DNA of 64,000 bases from Halichondria panicea (Eukaryota; Porifera; Demospongiae; Suberitida; Halichondriidae). Of this stretch, positions 1-10,900 are shown piece after piece. The notes under the pieces are model-generated. The model saw only the letters and a list, made by a program, of their open reading frames with translations. It had not been told where the DNA came from and did no database searches. The translations under genes were made by a program, and so were the position numbers. The stretch lies in NCBI RefSeq assembly GCF_963675165.1, contig NC_087378.1, positions 186,001-250,000 on the forward strand, given 5' to 3'. How positions within the stretch are numbered: the stretch's first letter is position 1; each line of letters opens with the position of its first letter.

Positions 1-504
1 TTCACTATCAATATCACCAGCTATCTTGCCTCGAAGAATCTTCTCAATCAGGGGAATAGCATATCTGGAGAATGGTTAGGGTGAGGTTATCGTTTTGGTG
101 AGGGGAACAGAGTGATGTGCTCTTACGCAGCTGTCTTCCCAGACCCCGTCTTGGCTCTGGCTAGAATATCCTTACCCTCCAAAGCTAAAGGAATGGCCTT
201 CTCCTGTAGGAATATGTTTGTCCGTGCAAATTAAGGAAATTCTAACCAACTTTACCTGAATGAGAGTAGGCTCCAACCATTTTAGTTTTGCAATCGCCTG
301 TAGTGTGAAGTATAGCAATCATATGTCTGTATCAGACTGTATGGATAGCAGTGAGCTAGTTTACTGCAGCATGCAGAGGAAGTATGCAGTACTTTCGTTG
401 ATACAGTTTATGTCGTTGCCCCCCTCCTCACACACACACACCTTTAGGAGTCTGTTGTCCAGATCCATCTCGTGGAACCCTAGTTTAATCTCTGACTGAG
501 CCAT
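1..504 (-). CDS. DDX56: DEAD-box RNA helicase DDX56-like, 5' exons (partial)
   Basis: This is the N-terminal part of an ATP-dependent RNA helicase of the DDX56 family, which acts in nucleolar pre-60S ribosome assembly. Four coding exons read on the minus strand: 442-504, 256-297, 127-203 and 1-64, with the gene leaving the window at base 1. The start ATG at 502-504 opens with [21 protein letters not shown], which matches the DDX56 N-terminus. Exon 2 ends in PTLIQ, which is the Q motif. Exon 3 carries [20 protein letters not shown] followed by SGKTAA, so the Walker A (motif I) AxTGSGKT is intact. Exon 4 continues [13 protein letters not shown]. All junctions are GT/AG and in phase. The exon 1 donor lies in a short (GT)n run. 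The remaining helicase motifs are outside the window, so integrity of the whole gene cannot be judged. Confidence 0.9.
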
Positions 505-797
505 GGCAGATACAATCTTCTCTGTGTGTCTATCTTTCTCTAAATAGGTACACGTGGGTACTAGCAAATGATCGTCAGTTACAAAAATGCAAAATGGATT
601 TGATGTTCTCTCTGGTAAAGGGTCATGTTTTTTATGAGTGCATACACCACGCCCACAATAATACTTCAACCGCAATCACAATAAATTAAAACACAATGCA
701 CAAAACTATTGTCTAAAAAAGTTTTATTGACAATTTAAGAGAAAACAAAAAGTCAAAAACTAACATCTCGGTCTATACACTGTGCTACTCTACATGT
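505..797. other. Spacer between DBNL 3' end and DDX56 start
   Basis: Both neighbours are on the minus strand. The spacer must hold the DBNL 3' UTR and the DDX56 promoter and 5' UTR. Apart from the polyadenylation hexamer listed separately, I see no further feature in it. Confidence 0.5.
723..728 (-). promoter_or_regulatory. AATAAA polyadenylation signal of DBNL
   Basis: The plus strand reads TTTATT, giving AATAAA on the minus strand 70 bases past the DBNL stop codon at 798-800. Confidence 0.6.
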
Positions 798-2661
798 TCA
801 AATGAGCTCGACATAGTTAGCGGGGAAAATGCCAGTGGTGCCATCCAGCTCTCTGGTCCCACTCCACCAACCATCGTCAATCTTTTCTATGTCTGTGATG
901 ATTTCGTCAACATCAAAGGTAATTTCACCATCATCATCTGTGTGTGTGGGGAGGTGAAGAAGATCATAATAGTGTAGCAACTTCTAGTGATGCTAGAACT
1001 ACAATTGTCATTGTATATTATTATTGTCACACAATATACAAATCTAAGTACTCTAAAAAAGAAGTGATATCTGAGAATGAACACAATGGTTGTTATGGTT
1101 ATGTGTGTACCTGCTTGGTAGTCATACAAGGTCCTGGCTCTCAGTCCAGACTGCACGAGAAAATAAAGAGAAATTAAAATCCATGTACAACAAAACTCAC
1201 AAAGGATTGTGATTTTAGCTAAGGCTTGTTAAGATACATGCTCATTCACTTACTCCGCCCTGGTCCTCAGCTTCCTCTAAACCTTGAACATCATCATAAA
1301 GGGGCTGATCAGGTTCCATTTCTTGACCTTGAACATCATCGTACAATGGCTGCTCTGGTTCTGGTTCCGGTTCCGGTTCCTGAGCTTGCACATCGTCGTA
1401 CATGGGCTGGTCAGGTTCCGGTTCATCCCCGTACCCTGCAGCTGCATCATAGTAGGCATCCTGTGGTTGCTCCACCTGCGGGTCAACATCATCATACAGA
1501 GGCTGCTCTGGCTCAGCTGGGTAGTCATCAGCTGGGTAGTCATCAGCTGGCTGCTGCTCATAGTCTCCATATCCACCTGGAGTGGAAACAACAGTCTGTG
1601 CTTAGAATATAAAAATTGGTTTAGCAATGACCTTAAGCATAAGCATTAAAATGTTAGTAAGCTTTTTGAAAAGAGGTAACAAGTGCCCCTCCACACACAC
1701 ACACACACACACACACACCTGACTCCTGAGCACCTGCCACGTCATCATACGTTGGCTGATCCTCATCTGCCCACTCATCAACATCTTCTGGCTGGGGCTC
1801 AGGGGTTGGCTCTCTTGGAGGGGGGGTCAGCTCTCTGGGGGGAGGAGTTTCTTCCCTCGGAGGGGGAGTTGGCTCTCGTGGAGGTGACGGTTCACGGGCA
1901 GCCGCAGGGGGTGGCCTAACTACTCGTTTCGGGGGTCTTGATGGTGGTGGCCTGACTTGTTCAGCAGCCTTCTCTTCAAAGGCAGACATTTTCCCACGAA
2001 CGTTTGCAGCCTCCACTCCTGGTCTCTGCTGTCTCTCCCTTGCCTCTCTCTGTCTCTCAGCCTCCACCTCTGTTTCCCTCTGCTTCAGCCGAGATTGCTG
2101 GGGGGGAGGGGGAGCGTTAACTTATGATTACAGGTAGAGATTAAGTGCTTACCAGCTTAGCTTCTTGTTCTTCCTTCTCACGCTTGAATGCTGCAGCTTC
2201 TTGATGCCTGGACACAAAGATTCTCAAAATTACATCATAATAATAGAACATACTTTTGGTCATCAATGCGTTTCGCTCTCTCTTGTGTAGCCCTTTCTCT
2301 CTGAGAGCCTTCTTGTTGCTGGATGGAGGAGAAACACAATTCATCCAAGCCAGTCACTAACAACTAATTTTAACCCCTCCCTTTTAACCCCTACACTACC
2401 TCTAAAGCCCTGCCGCTCTCACCTCTCTTTCCCTTCGATCCTGCTCCTCCTTCTTCCGCTGCTCAGACACTGATCTCTTGTCATCAGAACGACGACGATC
2501 CTCATCTTTCTGCAACCAAACATAACCCATAGTAATTACACTGCACACACACAGTAACTCTAGTAAGGAGGTGTCACTGTACAACTTACCTCAGCTTTGG
2601 ACCAGAACTCATCCCTGGCTTTGGTGTTGATGTTGGGGTCAGCCTTCTTGTACACAGACCC

Positions 2662-2730
<69 letters not shown>

Positions 2731-3396
2731 AATAAGTAAAGACTATCAATTACAAACGCATTGTTTTGTGGTATGTCGGTCCCCAGGATTGTAAATCTAG
2801 ATACTGAGTCAATGTTGCTACAATACGATACACGGGCCATATAAACCAAGGCTGACATATATAGGAGGGTTCCTATTAGCACTACTATACTGACAGTCAC
2901 TCACCACAGGGCCGGCTGCAGGCATCGCACGAGCCTTCTCTTTGTGAACACTGAATTTAGCCCCTGAGGCAGTCGAGACTTTCTTGAGCACCTCATCTTC
3001 GTCCAAGTCCATCTCTGAGCGAGCGTTGATGGTCACATGAGCACCCTAGGGGGGAGGGGCATGTAACGAAAGTATTGTTTTGTTAACAATAGATGGTTTA
3101 GATTTGGATAACACGCAACATTGAAACCACAACTTTAAGATGCTCGCCTTCTGGTGATAGCTATCGTACATGCACCATAAACTGTGTACAGACTTACTCT
3201 GAAAAACTTGGCAACATCTGGTGTGTGTCTGGCACATGTTCCTTTGCGGTTAGAGGGAACACCCTCTCCTACCTGTGTGTGTGGGTGTGGGTGTATGTGT
3301 GCTATAAGGGAGGCAGTGCATGCGGCGGGAGAGGGAAAGGAAATAGAATGTATGGGTTTGTATTAAGGAGCGGGTATAATTATGAGTCATTGAGAG

Positions 3397-3444
<48 letters not shown>

Positions 3445-4479
3445 GCGTGTGCGTGTGTGTGTGAGACGTCACTCACCCAGTTGACGAGGACATTCTTGAG
3501 CAGCTGTGTGTTTGGGTCCGTGACCTGGATGAACCCATACATGACCTTCCCACCGCTCAACTCCTCCACCATCTCCTCCAGATCACCCTCTGTAGACCAC
3601 AATATACGCATCATTAACTATACACTACATATTCGCAAATATGTCAAATAAGCTGTTTTTAGATTTACATATATACAGCTATGCAAGACAACATGCAACA
3701 AATGTATGCCAGTGATAACACACACACACACACACACACACGGAATGGTTTCAGTGTTTGAGAGATAAGTACACACTATGCCATAAAAGATACACTAATC
3801 ACTGGCCATGGCTAATACAGACTTATAAGGTAATGTTGATGAATTACCTCACAAAGCATCACACAAGGTACACACGAAGTGCAAAATGCACATATAATGT
3901 GTTTTGTGTGTATTCAGGTTAGGGTATGTACAGAGGGTGGTAGATAATCAAACGAGCAGAGCACACCAGATTGCAGAGCACACCATATTTCATTGACATA
4001 CCTCCAGTCTCCACCACCTTGAGGTCGTTGCTCTTCCCCTCGTACCCAAACACAACCCTACATGGGAAGAGTATGTTATAATGGGAACACACATCAACCT
4101 GTGTCCAGGACATCTCTACATACATACTGTGTACATGTACGTTGTGTGTGCATCGTAACACTACAAACTAACTACTTCCATTTAATATGAGAATAACTAG
4201 CTCTTCTACCCTCCTAAGAATCAGACTTAAAGGCTAACTTCTTGATCCTCTACATAAGATCCCAGTGCCATAGGGCTGGTATATCACTGTGATGGCTGGT
4301 ATACCACTGTGATGGCTGGTATACCACTGTGATGGCTGGTATACCACTGTGAGGGCTGGTATACCACTGCACTGTGCATGTGATGCATGGTCTCACCATT
4401 TGGTGTCCGTCTTGTTACTCAGCACGTCATTGTAAGCATCTAGCAGAGCTTTCTCGTTCTTCTTGAGGTTTATAGACAT
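798..4479 (-). CDS. DBNL: Drebrin-like / Abp1 actin-binding adaptor with YDDV repeats and SH3 domain
   Basis: This is an adaptor linking F-actin to endocytosis and tyrosine-kinase signalling. Thirteen exons, all in phase, give 542 aa: 4397-4479, 4002-4057, 3477-3589, 3198-3272, 2905-3045, 2590-2661, 2423-2509, 2254-2318, 2153-2207, 1719-2097, 1254-1576, 1111-1150 and 798-937. Residues 1 to about 135 form an ADF-H domain (start [20 protein letters not shown]; later [18 protein letters not shown] and GAHVTINAR). A charged coiled coil rich in R, E, K and Q follows at about 170-270, then a proline-rich stretch of repeated PPREP-type units. Next come five Q-P-x-YDDV motifs at about 365-475. The C-terminal SH3 domain (about 486-542) shows TLYDYQA, DDGWWSG and [11 protein letters not shown]. 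The ATG at 4477-4479 is the natural ADF-H start. The gene is divergent from PPIH across 261 bp. The YDDV repeats exceed the one or two Src-family sites I recall in vertebrate DBNL. Confidence 0.93.
1692..1718. repeat. (CA)n microsatellite directly after the DBNL exon 10 donor
   Basis: On the coding (minus) strand the exon ends at 1719 and the intron begins as an uninterrupted GT repeat, so the donor GT is itself part of the microsatellite. Confidence 0.9.
2664..2728. repeat. (CA)n microsatellite at the DBNL exon 6 acceptor
   Basis: About 32 CA units. On the coding strand this is a long GT repeat ending in GTAG immediately before exon 6 (2590-2661). Confidence 0.95.
3399..3463. repeat. (GT)n / (GCGT)n microsatellite next to DBNL exon 3
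   Basis: A GT run with a few GC interruptions in the intron after exon 3 (3477-3589). On the coding strand it starts about 14 bases past the donor. Confidence 0.95.
3719..3741. repeat. (CA)n microsatellite
   Basis: About 11 CA units in DBNL intron 2. Confidence 0.9.
4274..4369. repeat. 20-bp tandem repeat in DBNL intron 1
   Basis: Nearly five head-to-tail copies of a 20-base unit, GGCTGGTATACCACTGTGAT. The first copy has one substitution, the fourth ends GAG instead of GAT, and the last is incomplete. It lies in the first intron just downstream of the start exon. Confidence 0.95.
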
Positions 4480-4740
4480 TTTCCCGAGTGCTCTCTAGTT
4501 ACTTGGCTGACTTAGTACACAAGCTCTTGAGAATGTCACGTCAGCTAGCTGACAGTGATCACTAAAAGGTCAAAGGTCAGGGATATGGTAACGCCCACTT
4601 GTTAAAGCTCCGGTCAAAGTTCACCTGAGAGTTCAATTCCACCACACCCCAGACTAAGATTATCTGAGGTAAGTTCCTTGCATGCTGTACTTATGTTATT
4701 TACATGGACCCCTTGCTCCCTACAGTCAGCTGCACTCTGC
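4480..4740. promoter_or_regulatory. Bidirectional promoter region, DBNL / PPIH
   Basis: The two start codons are 261 bp apart and point away from each other. On the plus strand a 5' UTR intron of PPIH can be read, with donor GAG|GTAAGTT at about 4669 and an acceptor CTACAG ending at 4725. Transcription of both genes must start within about 190 bp. No TATA box is obvious. Confidence 0.6.
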
Positions 4741-5401
4741 ATGGCCGAAAACAAGCAACCCAATCCTGTAGTGTTCTTTGATGTGTCCATCGGAGGTCAG
4801 GACATGGGTCGGATGAAGATGGAGCTGTTTGCAGATGTGGTTCCCAAGACGGCTGAAAACTTCCGTCAGTTTTGCACGGGAGAATTTAGAAAAGACGGTG
4901 TACCACAAGGCTACAAGGCGACAGCCTTTCATCGCATAATCAAAGATTTTATGATCCAAGGTACATTGTACATGTGTTGTGTGAATTGAGTATGCTCAGA
5001 AAAATGTATGTAATATTGCTATATAATAAGCTAATGCTAGGTCTCACTATGTAATCAGTGGGCCTTTATAAAAACAGCTGATTGATTACTCAGGTGGTGA
5101 CTACCTCAAGGGAGATGGAACGGGAATGATGAGTATTTATGGTAGCTCCTTTCATGATGAAAACTTCAGACGTAAACACGATGGGCCAGGTCTCCTCTCA
5201 ATGGCAAACAGTGGCCCTGGGACAAATGGTTGTCAGTTTTTCATCACCTGTGCCAAATGTGATTTCTTGGATGGGAAACACGTTGTGTTTGGACAAATCA
5301 CCGATGGGTTGTTGATTATGAGAAAGATTGAGAATGTTCCCACTGGACCCAATAACAAGCCCAAACTGCCTGTAGTCATTACACAATGTGGACAAATGTA
5401 A
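4741..5401 (+). CDS. PPIH: Peptidyl-prolyl cis-trans isomerase H (cyclophilin H, USA-CYP)
   Basis: This is the spliceosomal cyclophilin that binds PRP4/PRP3 in the U4/U6 snRNP and isomerises prolyl bonds. Two exons, 4741-4960 and 5094-5401, give 175 aa with a G|GT phase-1 junction. The protein opens [19 protein letters not shown] and shows the PPIH signature [19 protein letters not shown]. The catalytic block [14 protein letters not shown] is present, as are [12 protein letters not shown] and WLD-like [11 protein letters not shown]. It ends [11 protein letters not shown], as in vertebrate PPIH. The length equals the family length. An ATG at 4678 is in frame but lies in the 5' UTR intron, so the ATG at 4741 just after the acceptor is preferred. 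The gene is convergent with the ADP-ribosylglycohydrolase, with stop codons 185 bp apart. Confidence 0.96.
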
Positions 5402-5556
5402 CAGAGATATCATCATTGTTATTTTGACCATTAATAATAATTATGTCATAATTATGCATTATTATAATAATGAAGTTAAAAAACACTTTCAGAACAATGT
5501 TATCTAGTGAACACCATTATTATGAGTTAAGAAACACAAAACAGAAAAATACAACT

Positions 5557-5562
5557 AATAAA
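5557..5562 (+). promoter_or_regulatory. AATAAA polyadenylation signal of PPIH
   Basis: AATAAA 156 bases after the PPIH stop and only 25 bases from the stop codon of the convergent gene. The two 3' UTRs probably overlap. Confidence 0.55.
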
Positions 5563-5586
5563 CATTTTGATGGTTGAGTTTAGAAA

Positions 5587-6912
5587 CTAGTTAAGTCCTA
5601 TGGTCGCTAGGAACTTGTCCACCTGTGTGTCCAGCCAGTCCCTGTGCGTGAAGGCAAGGAGGTCTTGGGGCAGAGCTTTAAATCCAAACTTGCAGCCCAT
5701 GAGAGCCCCACACACGGCGCCATTGCTGCAGAGAGGAGGAGGAGAGATAGTAACATGTACTGGTTGATACTCTAGATGGTTATTATGAAGACAATCAACT
5801 AAAATTAACATATAAGGCTGCACCAAGCTAGTTAGGACTAAGAATATGCAAATAACTTGTAGAGTTTCTACTCTACTCATTACATACAGGCAGTTAACAC
5901 AGTAAGCCTGTAGATTTTACCCACACCCTCACCTGTCTGCATCTCCACCCTCCATGATGACCTTCAGTAACATCTCCCTGAAGTCCTTACTGTTCCTTAA
6001 TGAAAAGAAGCCTGCTCCCAATGCTTTAAACGTGTACCCCATGGTTTTCTGGTCATACAACTTGAGCTTGTCCAGAGACGAAGCCGTCATGTGATCCTTC
6101 AGCTCCACCTTCTGATCCGAGTGCTCCAAAGTTTTCTCACCTTCCTGTGTGTTTGCTGAGAGTGAAGCATAGACAAATTATATAACTTACTTCCATGGAA
6201 GATTTCACAAGTGCAGATAGCTGATTTTTGTTGTTGGGGTTGAATTTCCCCTGCAACATCAGGGCTATCTGCGCAAGCAAGCATACAACATTGTAATGAG
6301 AATTACACAATCATGTGGTCTTACGGCAATGGTGGTAGACACACAGCTGGCTGCACACCGCGGGTCAGCATGTGTGACCTTGCATATCTCAACAGTGTTA
6401 GCCACCACCCTCTCAAGATCTGTACAGTGATAATTAAAAACAGTTGGGACACGAATTGATAGCTAATACTTAATGTCTCCCTGAGATTGTTGGTATACTA
6501 TACACTAATGATTGTGATTATAGACTCACTAACCATTAAAGTTGGCTACACCTAGAATGCTAGTTCTCATGATGGCTCCATTCGCAGCGAGGTACTTCCT
6601 GCATGATGTTAATTTAGTAAACAGACAAGAAAGATGAGAAGTGACTCTATATATATAATTATGCTCACCCGGATCTCTCCCAGACATCAATGGCAGCAGC
6701 GTGAGGGTCGGTGAGGAACTGGGAATGGGACAGTGTGCGACTGACAGTCATCCCGATTCCCATTCCACCAAGATCTCCAAACTCTGAGAATCCATGACTC
6801 CTCCAGTTCTGGATTCTCTTGGCAAAGTCCAATTTGTCCACACCTCCATTACGATCAAGAATCATTTGCAAGATGAGCAACATCTGTAGAAAAATATCAT
6901 TAGAAGTTTGCG

Positions 6913-6963
<51 letters not shown>

Positions 6964-7612
6964 GCTCTCTAACCTGATCAGTATCGTCAGTCCAATCTCC
7001 CTTGTCCCACCTGCAAGTAATTATGACTTACACAAATAGGGAGCTTTTAGTGTTACCTTGATCTGTGGAAGTCTTGATGAATGTCTGAATAGCCTGAAGG
7101 TCCTTTCTTCCCATACACACCTTTAGCCATCTCTTTGGTCATGAACTCAGTAGCCAGACCTGTGGGGGGAGAGAGATAGAGTAAGGTATAAAAACCTGTT
7201 TCATGTATAGACTATAAATTTATGGAGCGATGAGAGTTCGTTGATGGGCCAAAATGAATCGTTACTTTGGAGTAGAGATAGCTAGCTATAGAAATGCTCC
7301 AACTTGTGTGCAGAAGTCATGAACAATACTAGTACCTAGAGCATCTCCAATGGCTTGCCCGTAGATGACACCCTTCACTTTATCAACAATGTCCTCCTTA
7401 GACAAAGTCGACCAGTTTGGCTGGTACTTGACACTCCCTCCAGCAGTGTCTCCCTCCTTCAACTTGACAGCCTCTTCTGCAGGCCCTCCAGGCTCACCCA
7501 CAGATACATCTCCTGCCTCAGGCTGCTCTGGACTGGTCGTCTCATGGACTGTAGGACACGAGTCCTCATTTACTTGTTGTTCCATCACAGGGTCTTCACT
7601 GCTGGCCTCCAT
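5587..7612 (-). CDS. ADP-ribosylglycohydrolase (DraG/ARH family)
   Basis: Predicted to remove ADP-ribose from modified targets with a di-metal centre. Nine exons, all in phase, give 406 aa: 7336-7612, 7057-7159, 6974-7010, 6669-6883, 6534-6598, 6325-6419, 6191-6268, 5933-6144 and 5587-5725. After an acidic N-terminal extension of about 75 residues starting MEASSEDPVMEQQ, the fold begins at KVKGVIYGQAIGDALG. The metal-site motifs are intact: GDALG, GDWTDDTDQ and, at the C-terminal end, GGDADSNGAVCGALMG. Other conserved blocks are GAIMRTSILG and CKVTHADPRCAASC. The first ATG in a good context is at 7612; a longer reading upstream has no ATG. The gene lies head to head with PARP-A, a writer of the same modification, with 381 bp between the start codons. 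I could not assign it to a specific ARH subgroup, so no symbol is given. Confidence 0.88.
6911..6962. repeat. (CG)n(CA)n microsatellite in an ADP-ribosylglycohydrolase intron
   Basis: Five CG units followed by about 21 CA units. On the coding strand it begins about 11 bases after the donor of the 37-bp exon 3 (6974-7010). Confidence 0.95.
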
Positions 7613-7993
7613 TGCATTATGATAATAGTGATTCCAGAGTGATTCAGCATGCTGAGTAAGCAAGGGGGTGTGTCAGCTCAGCCCAGAGCTGCAAGGATTC
7701 ACTTTCAGGATTCTTAGCTAGAATGGACGGTGCAGTGCAGTGAGTCGGTAGGAGAACTGGTGGTTTGTCTGTGAGCTTCAAAGTAAGTTGTCTTGTATAG
7801 GCTACCCGGGATAGGAGCACGCTAGATTTAAACTCTGACATGCAAAAAATCACTACTGCATGTACTGTACTGTACTGTACTGCTGTATAGAAATTAACCC
7901 TACAGTACAGATAATGCAGAGCTCTGGGTGACAGTCCACTGCTGCATGCTGTACATTATTTAATATTAAAATAATCGACACTTTTTTGCAGAT
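7613..7993. promoter_or_regulatory. Bidirectional promoter region, ADP-ribosylglycohydrolase / PARP-A
   Basis: 381 bp between divergent start codons. It contains a short (TGTAC)n run at about 7858-7884. The last 150 bp, from about 7840, recur upstream of PARP-C at about 29835-29953, and a shorter part recurs upstream of PARP-B at about 16950-17000. A clean acceptor (polypyrimidine then GCAG) at about 7981-7991 suggests an untranslated first exon somewhere in this interval. Confidence 0.6.
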
Positions 7994-10900
7994 ATGGACG
8001 TTCCTGTGCAAAATCTCCCTCCACGCCCCAAGCCTCGGGTCCCCCGCCCTAGAACAGTACCCTCACAGCCTCTGCCCCCATCACAAGTAGCACAAGCCCC
8101 ACCTCCACTCAGGCTAGGGGTGCTCGTAGAAGCAACCAAACCGTTTGCTACCAATGACAATGTTGGCATGCTTAGATGGCTTCTTGGAGGGAAGGTAGGT
8201 GGTGAGGACAGAGTGAGAGAGATCATTGTGTCTCAGGACAGCAACAGGGCTATTGTGGAGTTTGTTAACCCGGACCCAGGAGGTAAAACAACACTGTGTA
8301 ATCAGGCCGGGGGAGTGCCGGTATAGTGAAAGCTATGAATTTTAAATTATATCTTTATCAGACACTTCTTTTGTTCATAACATAATTCATCTCCTACAGT
8401 CATACAGCAGCTAGTATCCACCAGTGCTGACCTCCTTGACCCCCTCTCCGAGCAACCACTCCGTCTAACTCAGATCGACCTGACTACCCTCTGCCTCGTA
8501 GTTACAGGCTTTCCACCATTTATCGATGAGTCAGCCCTAGAGAGCCACTTCCAAGGAGAAGCTAATGGCCAACAGATACACTCTGTACAGATATCAGCTA
8601 ACAAAGAGTCTGCAATGATCACCTTCATGTGTCCTACAGGTGAGGTTCTTATGCGCATACTGATACTGTTTCACTGAGCATCTACATTTGTATTCTGTTC
8701 AATGCAGTTGCCATGGAATTGGTTGGAAAGAAAACACAGCTGTTTGGTCTTAATCTCCATCTTGAGCTTGGCTGCAACGTTAACAGTATTACAAACAGTG
8801 CTCTTGCTTGTCCTACCTCGACAACCGTACACAGCTCTGTTGCTCTGTGTGTGCAAGGACTCCCTGAGGCCATGTTGAATAACCCACAAATGTTGTCAGA
8901 GGCTTTAAAATTGTTTATCAAACAGGGTACCGGTTTTGAGGCAGCCGACTGTGGCATTGTGCAAGGACTGGCTTATCTGACATTTACTGATTCATCAGGT
9001 AAGTAGGTGAAAAAACTTAGTCTCATCACTTGCTATTAATATCTCTACAGCTGTACAAGCCATTGTGAACAGTCCACCCACTCAAACCTTCATGTCTGGA
9101 AGTATCCTGCACATGTCTGCTACTTCACAACCACCTGTTCCGTCTCAAGTCCCCCCTACTGCTCCGAGGGAGGCTTGGGGGGTGCCTGACACACCCACTG
9201 ACGGGCAACTCCCGGGAAACGCATCTCCTCACTTGGAGAAACCAGTAACTGCACCTGTTAGACTCTCGAGCAGACCGCCAGTACCGCATCGAAGGCATTT
9301 TACAAGTGATGGAACTGATGGCCCATCATCGAGTAATATAAGACAGCACACCCCTCCTAGGTCGAATCAACCCCAATGGCATCATCAAGGAGACCAATAT
9401 TTTCACCACCAGGGGCAACAGTCTTACTATGGGCCCATGCATCATAGTGCATCCTATCCTGATAGTGTGGGGGCCACTCCGGCACAGCAGCTGCCCTATC
9501 CCCCCCACGGATACCCCCCATATCCTGGCCAACCCCAGTGGGGAGCTCAGGGACAGGACATAGTGACTGTGCAGTCTGGGGCACCTGTACAACCTGCACA
9601 TGTACAAGGCAGTCAACAAGGTATTAGCATATAGTAGGGGGAATTCCCCGGTAAAGTCCCTAAGCTCCCAACATTCCTGGTGTTGAAAGCACGGTATTGT
9701 GATACTACCCATGACCCACAATGAGCCACATAAACTTACCATCAGTACCACAATGACACATGATTCCTTGGTGACCCCCTCTGGTATATGTGTTTCCATT
9801 CTTATTCCAGGTCCACCAGAGGCTGCCCACCACTCACCAGCAAATGCCATGGCTACAGCATCACCTGGTTTGTGTCGGAAGATTAAAGTCAGCGACCTCC
9901 CTAAAGAAACTAGAAACCAGACTGTTCTGAAGTTATACTTCCAATCCTTAGCAGGGCTGGTTGCCAGCGTGGAAATGTTTAAAGACAGCACTGTTGTCAC
10001 TTTGGAAAACCCTATAAGTTAGCATACATTGTGCATACATACACAGCATTCTCATAAGCACATTGTATAAACAGTATACAAAGTAGCAATGCTTGTTAGC
10101 TGTAGCAAATAAATAGTACTATTTGCATGGTTTACAGTCAGATAATTTCTTGATCTTGCAGGTATAGACAGGCTCATCCAGTTGTCTAGGACGAACCCAT
10201 TGGAGGGTGTGGTCCTTGCCCTGTCTGCCCTCGAGCCATCAGATACAGTCCTCGTCTCTGGCCTCAATGACACTACTCCTGTTGTCCTCGTCAAGTTGAT
10301 GCTGGCTGATTATATCCAACAACGCGACTCTGTTGAATCTGTGAAGCGGATATCTCCCACCCACGCATTAGTCATCTTCAAGTCCCCTGACAGTAAGTCA
10401 CAAGTTAATACTAATTTTTAATTTTTAAATCAAGCATTACAGATGTTCAGAAAATAACAAGCAAGCCACTAATTGAAGTTGAAGGATTGCAACTTTCTGT
10501 GAAAGAATACTATCCGTTCATGGACACTAGTGAACTTGACCCCTCCTCAGCAAAACAAGATGATCCTCTGAAGCCTAACGATCCCCCCACCCCCACCAGT
10601 ACCCAGGTGGTGGTACACAGTCCACAGAGGGACCCACTCACAAAAGAGCAACACTTTTACCTAAAGAACAGCCTCCCTGAGTTCAATGATACTCTGCAAT
10701 CACTGAAAGCGTGTGCTAATATTGAGAAAGTTGGGAAGGACTATTTTGTGGTGATTTCACCTCTTGAAGGCTCTGGCAGTATTGATGAATGGAAGGACAA
10801 CGTTGCTGCAGCTCTAAAAGAACACTTCGAAGAGTTATCGATTGAGACCATTGATTTTCCGAACAAGGAGGCAAAGTCAGATATCCAAGATATAATTTAC

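Noticed and set aside
4274-4369. A CRISPR-like array
   Set aside because: The 20-bp units are directly adjacent with no spacers; it is a simple tandem repeat in a eukaryotic intron.
4678-4740. An upstream in-frame ATG for PPIH
   Set aside because: A good acceptor ends at 4725 between it and the MAENKQ start, so these bases are intron and 5' UTR.
9326-10000. A 224-codon open frame on the minus strand
   Set aside because: It is antisense to PARP-A exons 4 and 5 and spans their intron; its composition mirrors the Pro/Gln-rich linker on the other strand. The same shadow appears opposite PARP-C at 31279-31602.
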